Assembly (NCBI GenBank): GCA_036309765.1
Contig: JAXJTE010000194.1
Location: forward strand, 1 to 15,632
DNA: 15,632 nt
Direction: 5' to 3'
From: Caryophanon sp036309765
GTDB lineage: Bacteria; Bacillota; Bacilli; Bacillales_A; Planococcaceae
Below, in pieces: positions 5,829 to 14,396 of this stretch (its first letter is position 1; every line of letters begins with the position of its first letter). The notes beneath the pieces are model-generated. The model made no database searches, was not told the DNA's origin, and worked only from the letters and a program-made list of their open reading frames with translations. The position numbers and the translations under genes were made by a program.

Positions 5829-7025
5829 ATGATTGGAAAACATATTTTAGTATGCGTAACGGGTGGGATTGCGGTCTATAAAGCAGTAGCACTTGTAAGT
5901 AAATTACAACAAGCAGGCTCGGTCGTAAAAGTAATGATGACCGACTCTGCACGTCAATTTGTCAATCCACTTAGCTTTCAAGTGATGTCAAAAAATGATG
6001 TGTTTTTCGATACGTTTGATGAGAAAGATTCAAGCGTTATCGCACATATCGATTTAGCGGACTGGGCAGACTTAATCGTCGTCGCACCAGCAACGGCAAA
6101 CGTCATCGGCAAAGTGGCAAATGGTATTGCTGACAACATGGTAACAACGACGCTTCTTGCGGCGAGCTGCCCGGTTTGGATGGCACCAGCGATGAACGTA
6201 CATATGTATGACCATCCTGCTGTTATTCGTAATATTGAGCAGCTTCATGTAGACGGTGTGCGCTTTATCGAGCCGTCAGAAGGATTTTTAGCATGCGGTT
6301 ATGTCGGCAAAGGTCGCATGGAAGAACCAGAAAAAATCGTTGAGCTTGTACGCGCACAGTTCCAGCCGAAAGAACAGCCACTTGCAGGGAAAAAAGTAGT
6401 CGTTTCAGCTGGCCCTACACGTGAACGCATCGACCCTGTACGCTTTGTGACGAACTTTTCGAGCGGCAAAATGGGCTACGCGATGGCAGAAGCGGCGCGT
6501 GATTTAGGTGCGGATGTTGTACTCGTATCTGGTCCTGTAGCATTGAAAAAACCAGCAGGCATTCGTGTCGTTGATGTGGAGAGCGCACAAGATATGCTCG
6601 AAGCAATTGAAGCGGAGTATGATGATGCAAACATCGTTGTGAAAACCGCAGCCGTTGCCGATTACCGTCCGAAAACGGCAGCGATGCAAAAGGTAAAGAA
6701 AAAAGACGGTGATACGTTTATGGAGATGGAGCGTACACCAGACATTTTAGCGACGATCGGACAAAAGAAAACACATCAGCTATTAATCGGCTTTGCGGCA
6801 GAAACGAATGATGTTGAAACATATGCTGAAGGAAAGCTAACGCGCAAAAATGCCGATTATATCGTCGCAAACGATGTAACGGAAGTCGGCGCAGGCTTCA
6901 ATGCGGATACGAACACGGTGACGTTAATTGGACACGGTGGCTACCGCGCACGCTTTGAGCATATGCCAAAAACGGATTTAGCGAAGCTGTTATTTGAAAC
7001 GATTTTAAAGCGAGCTGAGCTGTAA
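5829..7025 (+). CDS. coaBC: Bifunctional phosphopantothenoylcysteine decarboxylase / phosphopantothenate-cysteine ligase
   Basis: Catalyses two successive steps of coenzyme A synthesis: CTP-dependent joining of cysteine to 4'-phosphopantothenate (CoaB, C-terminal), then FMN-dependent decarboxylation to 4'-phosphopantetheine (CoaC, N-terminal). The 398 residues are close to the usual 400. The CoaC half (about 1-180) has VTGGIAVYK at 10-18, the catalytic His in HIDLADWAD (His73), PAMNVHMY at 120-127 and the flap ACGYVGKGRM with Cys156. The CoaB half (about 188-398) has SAGPTRERIDPVRFVTN at 193-209, NFSSGKMG at 209-216, AAVADYRP at 274-281 and the lysine cluster KVKKK at 288-292. All key residues are present. 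Its stop TAA shares one base with the priA ATG, suggesting coupled translation. Confidence 0.97.
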   Translation: MIGKHILVCVTGGIAVYKAVALVSKLQQAGSVVKVMMTDSARQFVNPLSFQVMSKNDVFFDTFDEKDSSVIAHIDLADWADLIVVAPATANVIGKVANGIADNMVTTTLLAASCPVWMAPAMNVHMYDHPAVIRNIEQLHVDGVRFIEPSEGFLACGYVGKGRMEEPEKIVELVRAQFQPKEQPLAGKKVVVSAGPTRERIDPVRFVTNFSSGKMGYAMAEAARDLGADVVLVSGPVALKKPAGIRVVDVESAQDMLEAIEAEYDDANIVVKTAAVADYRPKTAAMQKVKKKDGDTFMEMERTPDILATIGQKKTHQLLIGFAAETNDVETYAEGKLTRKNADYIVANDVTEVGAGFNADTNTVTLIGHGGYRARFEHMPKTDLAKLLFETILKRAEL

Positions 7026-9433
7026 TGTTTGCACAAGTCATTGTTGATGTGGCGGCATATCCAGTTGACCGTCCGTTTGATTATCGCATTCCAGAAAGCT
7101 TACAGACGGTGCTAGAAGTCGGCAGTCGCGTAAAAGTGCCGTTTGGTCCACGCAACGTGCTTGGCTTCGTTGTTGGCATTTGTGACGAAACGGACGTGCC
7201 TGCAAACAAAGTACGTAACGTGTCTGAAGTGCTTGACGTCGAGCCGGTCATTAATGCCGAGCTATTGCAGCTAGCAAAATGGTTAAAGCACGAGACGATT
7301 TGCTTTGAAATTGATGCACTACAGCTCATGATTCCATCGGCGCTGCGAGCAAAGTACGAAAAGCGCGTTCATTTGCATGTTGCAAGCGAGCAGCTCCCAC
7401 CGATGCTACAGACAGTGTTTGGTACGAAAACGACGGCGCCGCTTCAGCAGTTTGAAAAAGCAGGTGCATTGCCATTTATTAAGCAGGCGCTGCGACTTGG
7501 GCATGTGACGCTTGAAAATGTCGTGAAGCAGCAGGGCAAGGTGAAAACGGAGCGTTATGTATTCATCGAAGCGGATGTGACGAAGCTTGTCGCCATTCAT
7601 GACAGCATTTCGAAGCAGGCGAAAAAGCAGCGCGAACTCATCGTTTGGATGCAAGAACACGCAGGACAAATGTATAAACCAGCAGAGATGTGCGAGGCGG
7701 CAAACGTTGGTGTGGCAGTGCTACATAGCGTTATGGAACGTGGTGCAGCTACGTTTGTGTCGCAGGAAGTATACCGTGATCCATTTACGAAAGACGTGCA
7801 CAAAACGACGAACTTGCAGCTGACAGACGAGCAGGACTTGGCGCTACTAGCGATTCAAAAGAAGCTCGACGTACAGCAGGCGCATACGTTTTTACTGCAC
7901 GGCATTACCGGAAGCGGCAAGACGGAAATTTATTTGCAGGCGATTGAGCAAGTGTTACACGAAGGCAAAGAAGCGATTATGCTCGTGCCAGAAATTGCGT
8001 TAACACCGCAAATGACCGAGCGCTTTCGTTCACGCTTTGGCGAGCAAGTGGCAGTGATGCATAGCGGTTTATCGACGGGTGAAAAGTACGATGAGTGGCG
8101 CAAAATTCAAAAGGGTGAAGTGAAGGTTGTCGTCGGTGCACGTTCAGCGATTTTTGTGCCGTTTACGAACGTCGGCATTATCATTTTAGACGAGGAGCAT
8201 GAATCGACGTATAAACAAGAAGACGTGCCTCGCTATCATGCGCGAGACGTTGCCATTTGGCGCAGTCAGTATCACAATTGCCCGGTCGTTTTAGGCAGTG
8301 CCACACCGTCACTTGAATCGTTTGCGCGTGCGAAAAAAGGTGTGTATACACTTTTAACGTTATCAGACCGTGCCAAACAGCAAAGCTTGCCGACTGTGCA
8401 CGTCGTCGATTTACGTGCAGAGCTTGCAAGCGGCAATCGCTCGATGTTTTCGACTGTGCTTGTTGAGGCAATGCGCAGTCGCTTAGCACGACGCGAGCAA
8501 ATTGTGCTGTTTTTAAATCGCCGCGGCTACTCAAGCTTTGTATTATGTAGAGACTGCGGAACTGTTGTACAATGTAAAAATTGTGATATTTCGCTGACGT
8601 ACCACCGCACAAATGAAAATTTAAAATGTCATTATTGTGGCTATGAGGAAATGCTTCCGCAGCAATGTCCGTCATGTCAAAGTGAGCATATTCGCTACTT
8701 CGGCACGGGGACGCAAAAGGTCGAGGAGGAAATTCATAAGCTATTTCCTGAGGCGCGTGTGCTGCGAATGGACGTCGATACAACGTCGAAAAAAGGTTCA
8801 CATGAGCAGCTGCTTGATGCGTTTGGCAATAAAGAAGCGGATATTTTACTCGGCACGCAAATGATCGCAAAAGGGCTCGATTTCCCAGACATTACGCTCG
8901 TTGGGGTGCTGAGTGCCGATACGTCGCTTCATTTGCCGGACTACCGCGCCGCTGAAAAAACGTTCCAGCTATTAACGCAAGTGAGCGGGCGAGCAGGGCG
9001 TCACGATAAGCCTGGCGAAGTCGTCGTGCAAACGTATACGCCGGAGCATTATGCGATTGAGCTAGCGAAGGCGCAGTCGTACGTGCCGTTTTATGAGCAT
9101 GAAATGACGCAGCGCCGACGTTCGGGGCATCCGCCGTATTATTACATTGCGCTCGTGCAAATATCGCATGAAGACGTAATGCAGACGATCCGCTATGCAC
9201 AGGAGACAGCAGACTGGCTGCGCATGCATTTACCAAAAAGCGTGCGCATTTTAGGTCCAACCGCCTCTAGCATCGCTCGCCTTCAAAATAGATATCGCTA
9301 CCAATGTTTGATAAAATATAAAATAGAACCGACGCTCATTCCAACGCTGCATGCGCTCATTGCGATGTACCGTGCGGAGTGGGCAAAGCTCGGCGTACAG
9401 TTAACGGTAGATTTAGATCCGGGTATGATTTAA
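7025..9433 (+). CDS. priA: Primosomal replication-restart helicase PriA
   Basis: 3'-to-5' DNA helicase that recognises stalled forks and D-loops and reloads the replicative helicase. The 802 residues show a 3'BD N-terminal domain (about 1-105), a winged-helix-like region, and then the helicase core. The core has Walker A GITGSGKT at 293-300, Walker B DEEH at 389-392, GSATPS at 424-429, GTQMIAKGLDFPDI at 610-623, and the arginine-finger motif QVSGRAGR at 652-659. Eight cysteines that bind two zinc ions are intact (C508, C511, C517, C520, C535, C538, C548, C551). Length agrees with the Bacillales family (about 800). ATG overlaps the coaBC stop as TAATG, with no strong ribosome binding site of its own, so translational coupling is likely. 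No clear terminator follows. Confidence 0.97.
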   Translation: MFAQVIVDVAAYPVDRPFDYRIPESLQTVLEVGSRVKVPFGPRNVLGFVVGICDETDVPANKVRNVSEVLDVEPVINAELLQLAKWLKHETICFEIDALQLMIPSALRAKYEKRVHLHVASEQLPPMLQTVFGTKTTAPLQQFEKAGALPFIKQALRLGHVTLENVVKQQGKVKTERYVFIEADVTKLVAIHDSISKQAKKQRELIVWMQEHAGQMYKPAEMCEAANVGVAVLHSVMERGAATFVSQEVYRDPFTKDVHKTTNLQLTDEQDLALLAIQKKLDVQQAHTFLLHGITGSGKTEIYLQAIEQVLHEGKEAIMLVPEIALTPQMTERFRSRFGEQVAVMHSGLSTGEKYDEWRKIQKGEVKVVVGARSAIFVPFTNVGIIILDEEHESTYKQEDVPRYHARDVAIWRSQYHNCPVVLGSATPSLESFARAKKGVYTLLTLSDRAKQQSLPTVHVVDLRAELASGNRSMFSTVLVEAMRSRLARREQIVLFLNRRGYSSFVLCRDCGTVVQCKNCDISLTYHRTNENLKCHYCGYEEMLPQQCPSCQSEHIRYFGTGTQKVEEEIHKLFPEARVLRMDVDTTSKKGSHEQLLDAFGNKEADILLGTQMIAKGLDFPDITLVGVLSADTSLHLPDYRAAEKTFQLLTQVSGRAGRHDKPGEVVVQTYTPEHYAIELAKAQSYVPFYEHEMTQRRRSGHPPYYYIALVQISHEDVMQTIRYAQETADWLRMHLPKSVRILGPTASSIARLQNRYRYQCLIKYKIEPTLIPTLHALIAMYRAEWAKLGVQLTVDLDPGMI

Positions 9434-9700
9434 GAAGAGTAGCTGTTCGCTCTAGTTAGTGGACAGATTAGAAACGAAAATATGTGCTGATGACTGTGTT
9501 GAACGGGCAGTACATGTGGAAGTTAGAGGAAGCGTTGCGGCGAGACTCCTTGGGGAAAAGCTCGTGCTTCATGACAAACATCGTGTTCGCCGCCGAGCCC
9601 CAGGAAAGCGAGCCGCAAAACGCGGACATCAACATACAAAATAACTAATACAATCGGCAACGAAGCCGAATATGCAACGATAGAAAGAGGAATAAACACT
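9434..9700. other. Intergenic region priA-def
   Basis: The only long gap in the plus-strand array. It holds no credible gene: the 61-codon frame at 9459-9644 lies over the repeat and has no family resemblance. Bases 9434-9514 show nothing recognisable. Bases 9515-9633 are a structured repeat. Bases 9654-9669 form a small hairpin (TCGGC/GCCGA, six-base loop). A weak -10-like TACAAT at 9649-9654 lacks a good -35. The def ribosome binding site AAAGAGGAA is at about 9684-9692. Confidence 0.6.
9515..9633. repeat. Structured dispersed-type repeat (imperfect palindrome)
   Basis: About 120 bases, more GC-rich than its surroundings, that fold on themselves. GCGTTGCGGC (9532-9541) pairs with GCCGCAAAACGC (9612-9623) apart from a two-base bulge. 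CCTTGGGG (9548-9555) pairs with CCCCAGG (9598-9604) with one bulged base. The arms end with the phrases GGAAAGCGAGC and GGACATCAAC. From memory, this order of elements matches the imperfect palindromes of about 100-150 bases scattered through Bacillaceae genomes between genes (typically GACTCC...GGGAAAAGC ... GAAAGCGAGC ... GGAAATCAAC). Only one copy is in this window, so repetition is not shown directly. No T-run follows either arm. Confidence 0.6.
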
Positions 9701-10189
9701 ATGGCAATTAAAGAAGTAGTAAAAGCACCCGCAACAATTTTAACAACACGAACAAAAGAAGTTGACGTAATCGACGACTCAATTATCGCATTACTTGACG
9801 ATTTATACGACACGATGGTAGAGCACGACGGTGTAGGCATCGCTGCACCACAAATTAACGTCGGCTTACGTGTTGCAATCGTCGAGCTTGGCGAGGACAT
9901 TTTAGAAATGATCAACCCAATCGTCATCGAAACAAAAGGCGACATTGTAGAAGATATCGAAGGCTGCTTAAGCTTCCCAGACATTTTCGGTATGGTAAAT
10001 CGTCCGACATACGTGAAAATCGAAGCGGCAGACCGCGACGGACGTGTGTATGAGCTAGAGGCAGAGGACTTCGAAGCGCGTGCCATTATGCATGAAATCG
10101 ACCATTTAGACGGCGTATTATTCGATTCAAAAATGACGCGTCAGCTAACGGAAGAAGAGCTAGAAGAACTGTACGCTGAGGAGGAATAG
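9701..10189 (+). CDS. def: Peptide deformylase
   Basis: Metalloenzyme that removes the formyl group from the N-terminal methionine of new proteins. The 162 residues contain all three signature motifs: GVGIAAPQ at 44-51, EGCLSFP at 87-93 with the metal ligand Cys89, and HEIDH at 131-135 with two metal-binding His and the catalytic Glu. Length and sequence resemble the B. subtilis Def (about 160 residues). The C-terminus is very acidic (TEEELEELYAEEE). AAAGAGGAA precedes the ATG by about ten bases. fmt starts one base after the stop, pairing the enzyme that adds the formyl group with the one that removes it. Confidence 0.98.
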   Translation: MAIKEVVKAPATILTTRTKEVDVIDDSIIALLDDLYDTMVEHDGVGIAAPQINVGLRVAIVELGEDILEMINPIVIETKGDIVEDIEGCLSFPDIFGMVNRPTYVKIEAADRDGRVYELEAEDFEARAIMHEIDHLDGVLFDSKMTRQLTEEELEELYAEEE

Positions 10190-10190
10190 T

Positions 10191-11123
10191 ATGAACATCG
10201 TATTTATGGGAACACCTGCCTTTTCAGCGCCAATTTTACGCATGCTGCATGACGAAGGGCACAACATTTTAGCGGTCGTAACACAGCCAGACCGTCCAGT
10301 GGGGCGTAAAAAAGTGTTAACGCCAACACCGGTGAAGGAAGAAGCGTTAGCGCTCGGACTTCCAGTATTACAGCCTGAAAAACTGCGCGGCTCAGACGAA
10401 ATGGCACAAATTATTGCGCTAAATGCGGATTTAATTGTTACAGCGGCATTTGGACAAATTTTGCCGAAAGAAGTACTTGATGCACCGCGCTTAGGCTGCG
10501 TGAACGTGCATGCTTCACTTTTACCGAAATATCGCGGCGGTGCACCGATTCACCAAGCAATCATTGACGGCGAGGCGGAAACGGGCGTGACAATTATGTA
10601 CATGGCAGAAAAATTAGATGCCGGCAACATCATTTCACAGCATGCGATTGCGATTGAAGAGGATGACCATACAGGCGGCATGTTTGACAAGTTAAGCATC
10701 GTTGGGCGCGACTTATTAAAAGAAACGTTACCCGCACTTGAAGCAGGTACGAACGACTCAATCGTACAAGACGAATCGCTTGTGACGTATGCTCGCAATA
10801 TTTCTCGTGAGCAAGAGCGCATTGATTGGACAAAATCAGCGCGCGACGTACACAACCAAGTGCGCGGCTTACATCCGTGGCCTGTTGCGTATACGACGAT
10901 GGATGAGGCAAACGTGAAAATTTGGTGGGCGCAAGTTGGTGGCGACACGACGGAGCTACCTGGAACAGTTGTCGACATTCAAAAGGACCAGTTCGGTGTT
11001 GCGACAGGTGACGGTGTGCTGTACATTACCGATTTACAGCCAGCGGGTAAAAAGCGAATGAGCGCGACGGATTATTTACGTGGCACAGGCTCTACGCTAC
11101 AGATTGGAGACCGCTTCGAATGA
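10191..11123 (+). CDS. fmt: Methionyl-tRNA formyltransferase
   Basis: Transfers a formyl group from 10-formyltetrahydrofolate to initiator Met-tRNA. The 310 residues hold an N-terminal formyltransferase domain (about 1-190) with the catalytic triad Asn105, His107 and Asp143 in NVHASLLPKYRGGAPI and KLDAGNI. A linker follows (QERIDWTKSARDVHNQVRGL), then a C-terminal tRNA-binding domain (about 208-310). Length is standard (310-320). The ribosome binding site GAGGAGG (about 10178-10184) lies in the end of def. The stop overlaps the rsmB start as ATGA, indicating coupled translation. Confidence 0.98.
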   Translation: MNIVFMGTPAFSAPILRMLHDEGHNILAVVTQPDRPVGRKKVLTPTPVKEEALALGLPVLQPEKLRGSDEMAQIIALNADLIVTAAFGQILPKEVLDAPRLGCVNVHASLLPKYRGGAPIHQAIIDGEAETGVTIMYMAEKLDAGNIISQHAIAIEEDDHTGGMFDKLSIVGRDLLKETLPALEAGTNDSIVQDESLVTYARNISREQERIDWTKSARDVHNQVRGLHPWPVAYTTMDEANVKIWWAQVGGDTTELPGTVVDIQKDQFGVATGDGVLYITDLQPAGKKRMSATDYLRGTGSTLQIGDRFE

Positions 11124-12478
11124 GTAAAAAGAAAAAAGACGTCATTTGGGATGGCAACGTGCGTGATGCGGCATTAACGATTTTATTAACGGTCGATAAA
11201 AGTCAGGCATACAGCAATTTACTGCTAAATGATACAATTGAAAAATACCGCATTACAGACGCGAAAGACCGCGGCTTACTAACAGAATTAACGTATGGAA
11301 CTTTGCAATATAAATATACGTTAGATTATTATTTAGAGCCGTTTATTCGTGGTAACATTGACTTATGGGTGCGCTGGTTGCTCCGTTTATCACTTTACCA
11401 AATGCATTACTTAACGCGCATTCCAGCACATGCCGCAGTAAACGAAGCAGTGGAAATTGCGAAGCGTCGTGGACATAAAGGCATTGCATCAATGGTGAAC
11501 GGTATTTTACGTAGCGTGCTGCGCGATAACGTACGTGATGTGGCAGACATTGCCGACGACGTAGAGCGCCTCGCAATCGAAACATCACATCCACAGTGGC
11601 TTGTTGCTCGTTGGGTTGAGATGTATGGCTATGAGCAAGCGGGTGATATGCTGCGCGAAAACAACGTGCCACCTCTACAGACGATGCGTGTGAATAAGAC
11701 GCGCGTAACGGTTGATGAAGCATTACAAATTTTAGAGCGTGAAGGTGTGCAGGCGCGTCGCAGTGACGTGTTACCAGAGTGCATTCATTTAATGAGTGGC
11801 ACAGCATCACGCACGTCTTTATTTAAAAAAGGCTTCGCAACGATTCAAGACGAAAGCTCGATGCTTCCAGCGACTGTGTTAGACCCACAGCCAGGTGAGC
11901 GCATTTACGATATGTGTGCAGCACCAGGCGGCAAGACGACGCATATCGCAGAGAAGATGAACAACGAAGGTAAAGTACTCGCATCGGATTTACATGCGAA
12001 AAAATTAAATTTAATTGATGAAAATGTCGCGCGTTTAGGGTTAGACATCGTAGAAGCGATTCCACTAGACGGACGAAAAGCAGCGGACTTACTCGGTGAG
12101 GCGAGCTTTGACCGCGTGTTAGTGGACGCACCTTGCTCAGGTTTAGGAGTTATGCGCCGCAAGCCAGACATTAAATATACAAAGCGCGAGGAAGATTTAG
12201 CGAATTTACAAACGATTCAGCTTGCACTGCTTGATAACGCCGTACGCATTTTAAAGCCGGGTGGTCGATTAGTGTATTCAACATGCACAGTGGATCGCAC
12301 GGAAAATGAAGGTACAGTTCAAGCATTTTTAGCAAAGCATCCACATATGGAAGCGGAGCAAATGACGTTGCCACAAAGCTTAATGGACAAGCAACAAAAC
12401 GGCATGCTACAAGTATTCCCGCAAGACTTTGGGAGTGACGGATTTTTCGTAGCGTCGTTTCGTAAAAAAGGAGAATAA
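11120..12478 (+). CDS. rsmB: 16S rRNA m5C967 methyltransferase RsmB
   Basis: Uses S-adenosylmethionine to make 5-methylcytosine in helix 31 of 16S rRNA (C967 in E. coli numbering). The 452 residues combine an N-terminal NusB-like RNA-binding domain (about 10-140) with a Rossmann methyltransferase domain (about 180-450). Visible motifs are CAAPGGKTTH at 266-275 (SAM binding), DAPCSGLG at 336-343 (Cys339), and YSTCT at 386-390 (catalytic Cys389). Length agrees with the family (about 450). ATG overlaps the fmt TGA; GGAGA at about 11106-11110 supplies the ribosome binding site. Confidence 0.97.
   Translation: MSKKKKDVIWDGNVRDAALTILLTVDKSQAYSNLLLNDTIEKYRITDAKDRGLLTELTYGTLQYKYTLDYYLEPFIRGNIDLWVRWLLRLSLYQMHYLTRIPAHAAVNEAVEIAKRRGHKGIASMVNGILRSVLRDNVRDVADIADDVERLAIETSHPQWLVARWVEMYGYEQAGDMLRENNVPPLQTMRVNKTRVTVDEALQILEREGVQARRSDVLPECIHLMSGTASRTSLFKKGFATIQDESSMLPATVLDPQPGERIYDMCAAPGGKTTHIAEKMNNEGKVLASDLHAKKLNLIDENVARLGLDIVEAIPLDGRKAADLLGEASFDRVLVDAPCSGLGVMRRKPDIKYTKREEDLANLQTIQLALLDNAVRILKPGGRLVYSTCTVDRTENEGTVQAFLAKHPHMEAEQMTLPQSLMDKQQNGMLQVFPQDFGSDGFFVASFRKKGE
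12467..12474 (+). promoter_or_regulatory. Ribosome binding site deciding the rlmN GTG start
   Basis: AAAGGAGA, seven bases before GTG 12482 and overlapping the end of rsmB. The later in-frame ATGs (12506, 12569) have no comparable site, so the long N-terminus of RlmN is probably real. Confidence 0.7.
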
Positions 12479-12481
12479 ATT

Positions 12482-13636
12482 GTGTTAGAAAAACAACATG
12501 AAGAAATGAAAGACCAAATCGAGGAGCGCATTCAAGATTTAGTCGTAGAATCAGCTGCTACACGCCGCATGAAAAAGGAAAAACCTCAGCTAAAGGAATC
12601 AATTTATTCACTGCGCTTAGATGAATTACAAGCGTGGATTGAAGAAAATGGCGAGAAAAAATTCCGTGCTGCACAAGTGTTTGAATGGTTATACGTCAAG
12701 CGTGTACAAAACTATGACGACATGACGAACATTCCAAAATCATTACGTGATAAATTAGCGGATAACTTTTTACTAACGACGCTTTCAACAATCGTGAAGC
12801 AAGAATCACAAGACGGCACGATTAAGTTTTTATTCCAGCTGCAAGACGGCTATTCAATTGAAACCGTATTAATGCGTCATGAATACGGCAACTCGATTTG
12901 TGTGACGACGCAAGTAGGATGTCGCATCGGCTGTACGTTTTGTGCATCAACACTAGGTGGCTTAAAGCGTCACTTACTTGCAGGCGAAATCGTCGAGCAA
13001 GTCGTGAAGGTGCAACAAATTTTAGACGAGACAGAAGAGCGCGTATCATCAATCGTGATTATGGGTATTGGTGAGCCGTTTGATAACTACGACGCGATGA
13101 TGAACTTCTTAAAAATTATGAACCACGATAAAGGGTTAAATATCGGGGCGCGTCACATCACGGTATCGACGTCAGGTATCGTGCCGAAAATTTATGAGTT
13201 TGCCGATGAAGAAATGCAAATTAACTTCGCGGTATCGCTGCACGCACCGAATCAGGAGGCACGTCAAAAACTGATGCCGATTGCGCGTGCGTACAAAATT
13301 AATGAGCTGCTTGATGCAGTGAAATATTATACGAAAAAAACAGGTCGTCGCGTCAGCTTCGAGTACGGCTTAATGTCGGGCGAGAACGATTCGGTAGAAG
13401 TAGCAAACGAATTAGCGGATTTAATTAAAGGTATTAAATGTCACGTCAACTTAATTCCGATTAACTACGTACCAGAGCGCGATTATGTACGTACGTCACG
13501 CAACAGCATTTTCGCGTTTGAGAAAGCGCTAAAATCACGCGGGGTGAACGTCACGATTCGTCGTGAGCAAGGTGCGGATATCGCAGCAGCGTGTGGGCAA
13601 TTACGTGCTCAAGAGCGAGCTGAAGAAACAAAGTAG
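12482..13636 (+). CDS. rlmN: Dual-specificity 23S rRNA/tRNA adenine-C2 methyltransferase RlmN
   Basis: Radical SAM enzyme that makes 2-methyladenosine at A2503 of 23S rRNA and A37 of some tRNAs. The 384 residues show the [4Fe-4S] motif CRIGCTFC (Cys147, 151, 154) and MGIGEPFDN at about 194-202. The two cysteines of the ping-pong mechanism are also present, Cys140 and Cys371 (equivalent to E. coli C118 and C355). The conserved protein begins near ESIYSLRLDELQ (39-50), so this version has about 25 more N-terminal residues than B. subtilis RlmN as I recall it. The extra part is charged and helical. The GTG start has a strong ribosome binding site. rsmB ends three bases upstream, and prpC follows after ten bases. 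Confidence 0.97.
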   Translation: MLEKQHEEMKDQIEERIQDLVVESAATRRMKKEKPQLKESIYSLRLDELQAWIEENGEKKFRAAQVFEWLYVKRVQNYDDMTNIPKSLRDKLADNFLLTTLSTIVKQESQDGTIKFLFQLQDGYSIETVLMRHEYGNSICVTTQVGCRIGCTFCASTLGGLKRHLLAGEIVEQVVKVQQILDETEERVSSIVIMGIGEPFDNYDAMMNFLKIMNHDKGLNIGARHITVSTSGIVPKIYEFADEEMQINFAVSLHAPNQEARQKLMPIARAYKINELLDAVKYYTKKTGRRVSFEYGLMSGENDSVEVANELADLIKGIKCHVNLIPINYVPERDYVRTSRNSIFAFEKALKSRGVNVTIRREQGADIAAACGQLRAQERAEETK

Positions 13637-13646
13637 GTGAACTATT

Positions 13647-14384
13647 GTGAATTTCACAGTCGAATCAGATGTGGGCTTAAAACGAACGGTTAATGAAGAC
13701 CGGGCGCACGTATCGACGCGAGAGGACGGGCTAATGCTCGCGCTTCTTGCGGATGGTATGGGTGGTCATAATGCAGGAGAAGTCGCAAGTGACATGGCCA
13801 TTACGTTATTTGAACAGCATTTTTTACAAGCGGACGAGGAAGTGTTTGCAACGTTTGAGCAAAAGCAAGAGTGGCTAGCAAAAACGGTGAAATCAATCAA
13901 CACGCAAGTATATGACTATTCATTATTGCATGAGCAATGCGCGGGCATGGGCACAACTTTAATTGCAGCACTTATCGATGATGAACATTTCACAATTTGT
14001 CATATTGGAGATAGTCGCGTGTACACATTTACAGAAACGTTTGCGATGCAAGTAACGCGCGATCATTCGTACGTAAATGTACTCGTCGACCACGGCGAAA
14101 TTAGTGAGGAAGAAGCACAAACACACCCGCGACGCCACGTTATTACGAAGGCAATTGGCACAGAGCGAAAAGTCGAGCCAACGTTTTATGCGTTTCAGGC
14201 GGAGAAAGATATGTATATTCTTCTTTGCTCAGATGGTTTAAGCGATAAATGTAGCACCGAGGAAATACAGGCGATTTTAGTGCGACAAGATGAGCTGGAA
14301 TACCAAGGTCGCATGCTTGTGCAGCTCGCGAATGATAGCGGTGGAGAAGATAATATTTCACTTGTCTTACTTTATAATAGTTAG
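13647..14384 (+). CDS. prpC: PP2C-type Ser/Thr protein phosphatase PrpC
   Basis: Mn2+-dependent phosphatase that reverses phosphorylation by the neighbouring kinase PrkC and acts on its targets. The 245 residues (B. subtilis about 254) carry the PP2C signatures: SDVGLKRTVNED at 7-18 with Asp18, LADGMGGHNAGE at 34-45 with Asp36/Gly37 as metal ligands, HIGDSRVY at 119-126, CSDGLSD at 194-200 with Asp196, and GGEDNISLVL at 232-241 with Asp235. All metal-binding aspartates are intact. It starts at GTG with TAGGTGA, overlapping the rlmN stop, as ribosome binding site. The prkC ribosome binding site overlaps its own stop codon. Confidence 0.96.
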   Translation: MNFTVESDVGLKRTVNEDRAHVSTREDGLMLALLADGMGGHNAGEVASDMAITLFEQHFLQADEEVFATFEQKQEWLAKTVKSINTQVYDYSLLHEQCAGMGTTLIAALIDDEHFTICHIGDSRVYTFTETFAMQVTRDHSYVNVLVDHGEISEEEAQTHPRRHVITKAIGTERKVEPTFYAFQAEKDMYILLCSDGLSDKCSTEEIQAILVRQDELEYQGRMLVQLANDSGGEDNISLVLLYNS

Positions 14385-14396
14385 GGGGTGTAAGGT

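Noticed and set aside
8181..8870. 229-codon minus-strand frame inside priA
   Set aside because: PriA motifs are intact and continuous across this region; the antisense product is Cys/His/Ser-rich with no recognisable domain. It is a shadow of codon bias.
9459..9644. 61-codon open frame between priA and def
   Set aside because: It lies over the palindromic repeat, lacks a good ribosome binding site, and its Arg/Ala/Val-rich product looks like translated structured DNA rather than a protein family.
9523..10086. 187-codon minus-strand frame opposite def
   Set aside because: It is antisense to an intact peptide deformylase, the product is low-complexity Ser/Ile-rich, and no ribosome binding site was seen.
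14373..14378. Perfect TATAAT near the end of prpC as a promoter for prkC
   Set aside because: No -35 element at a proper distance; it is coding sequence for the conserved end of PrpC, and the genes are packed together.
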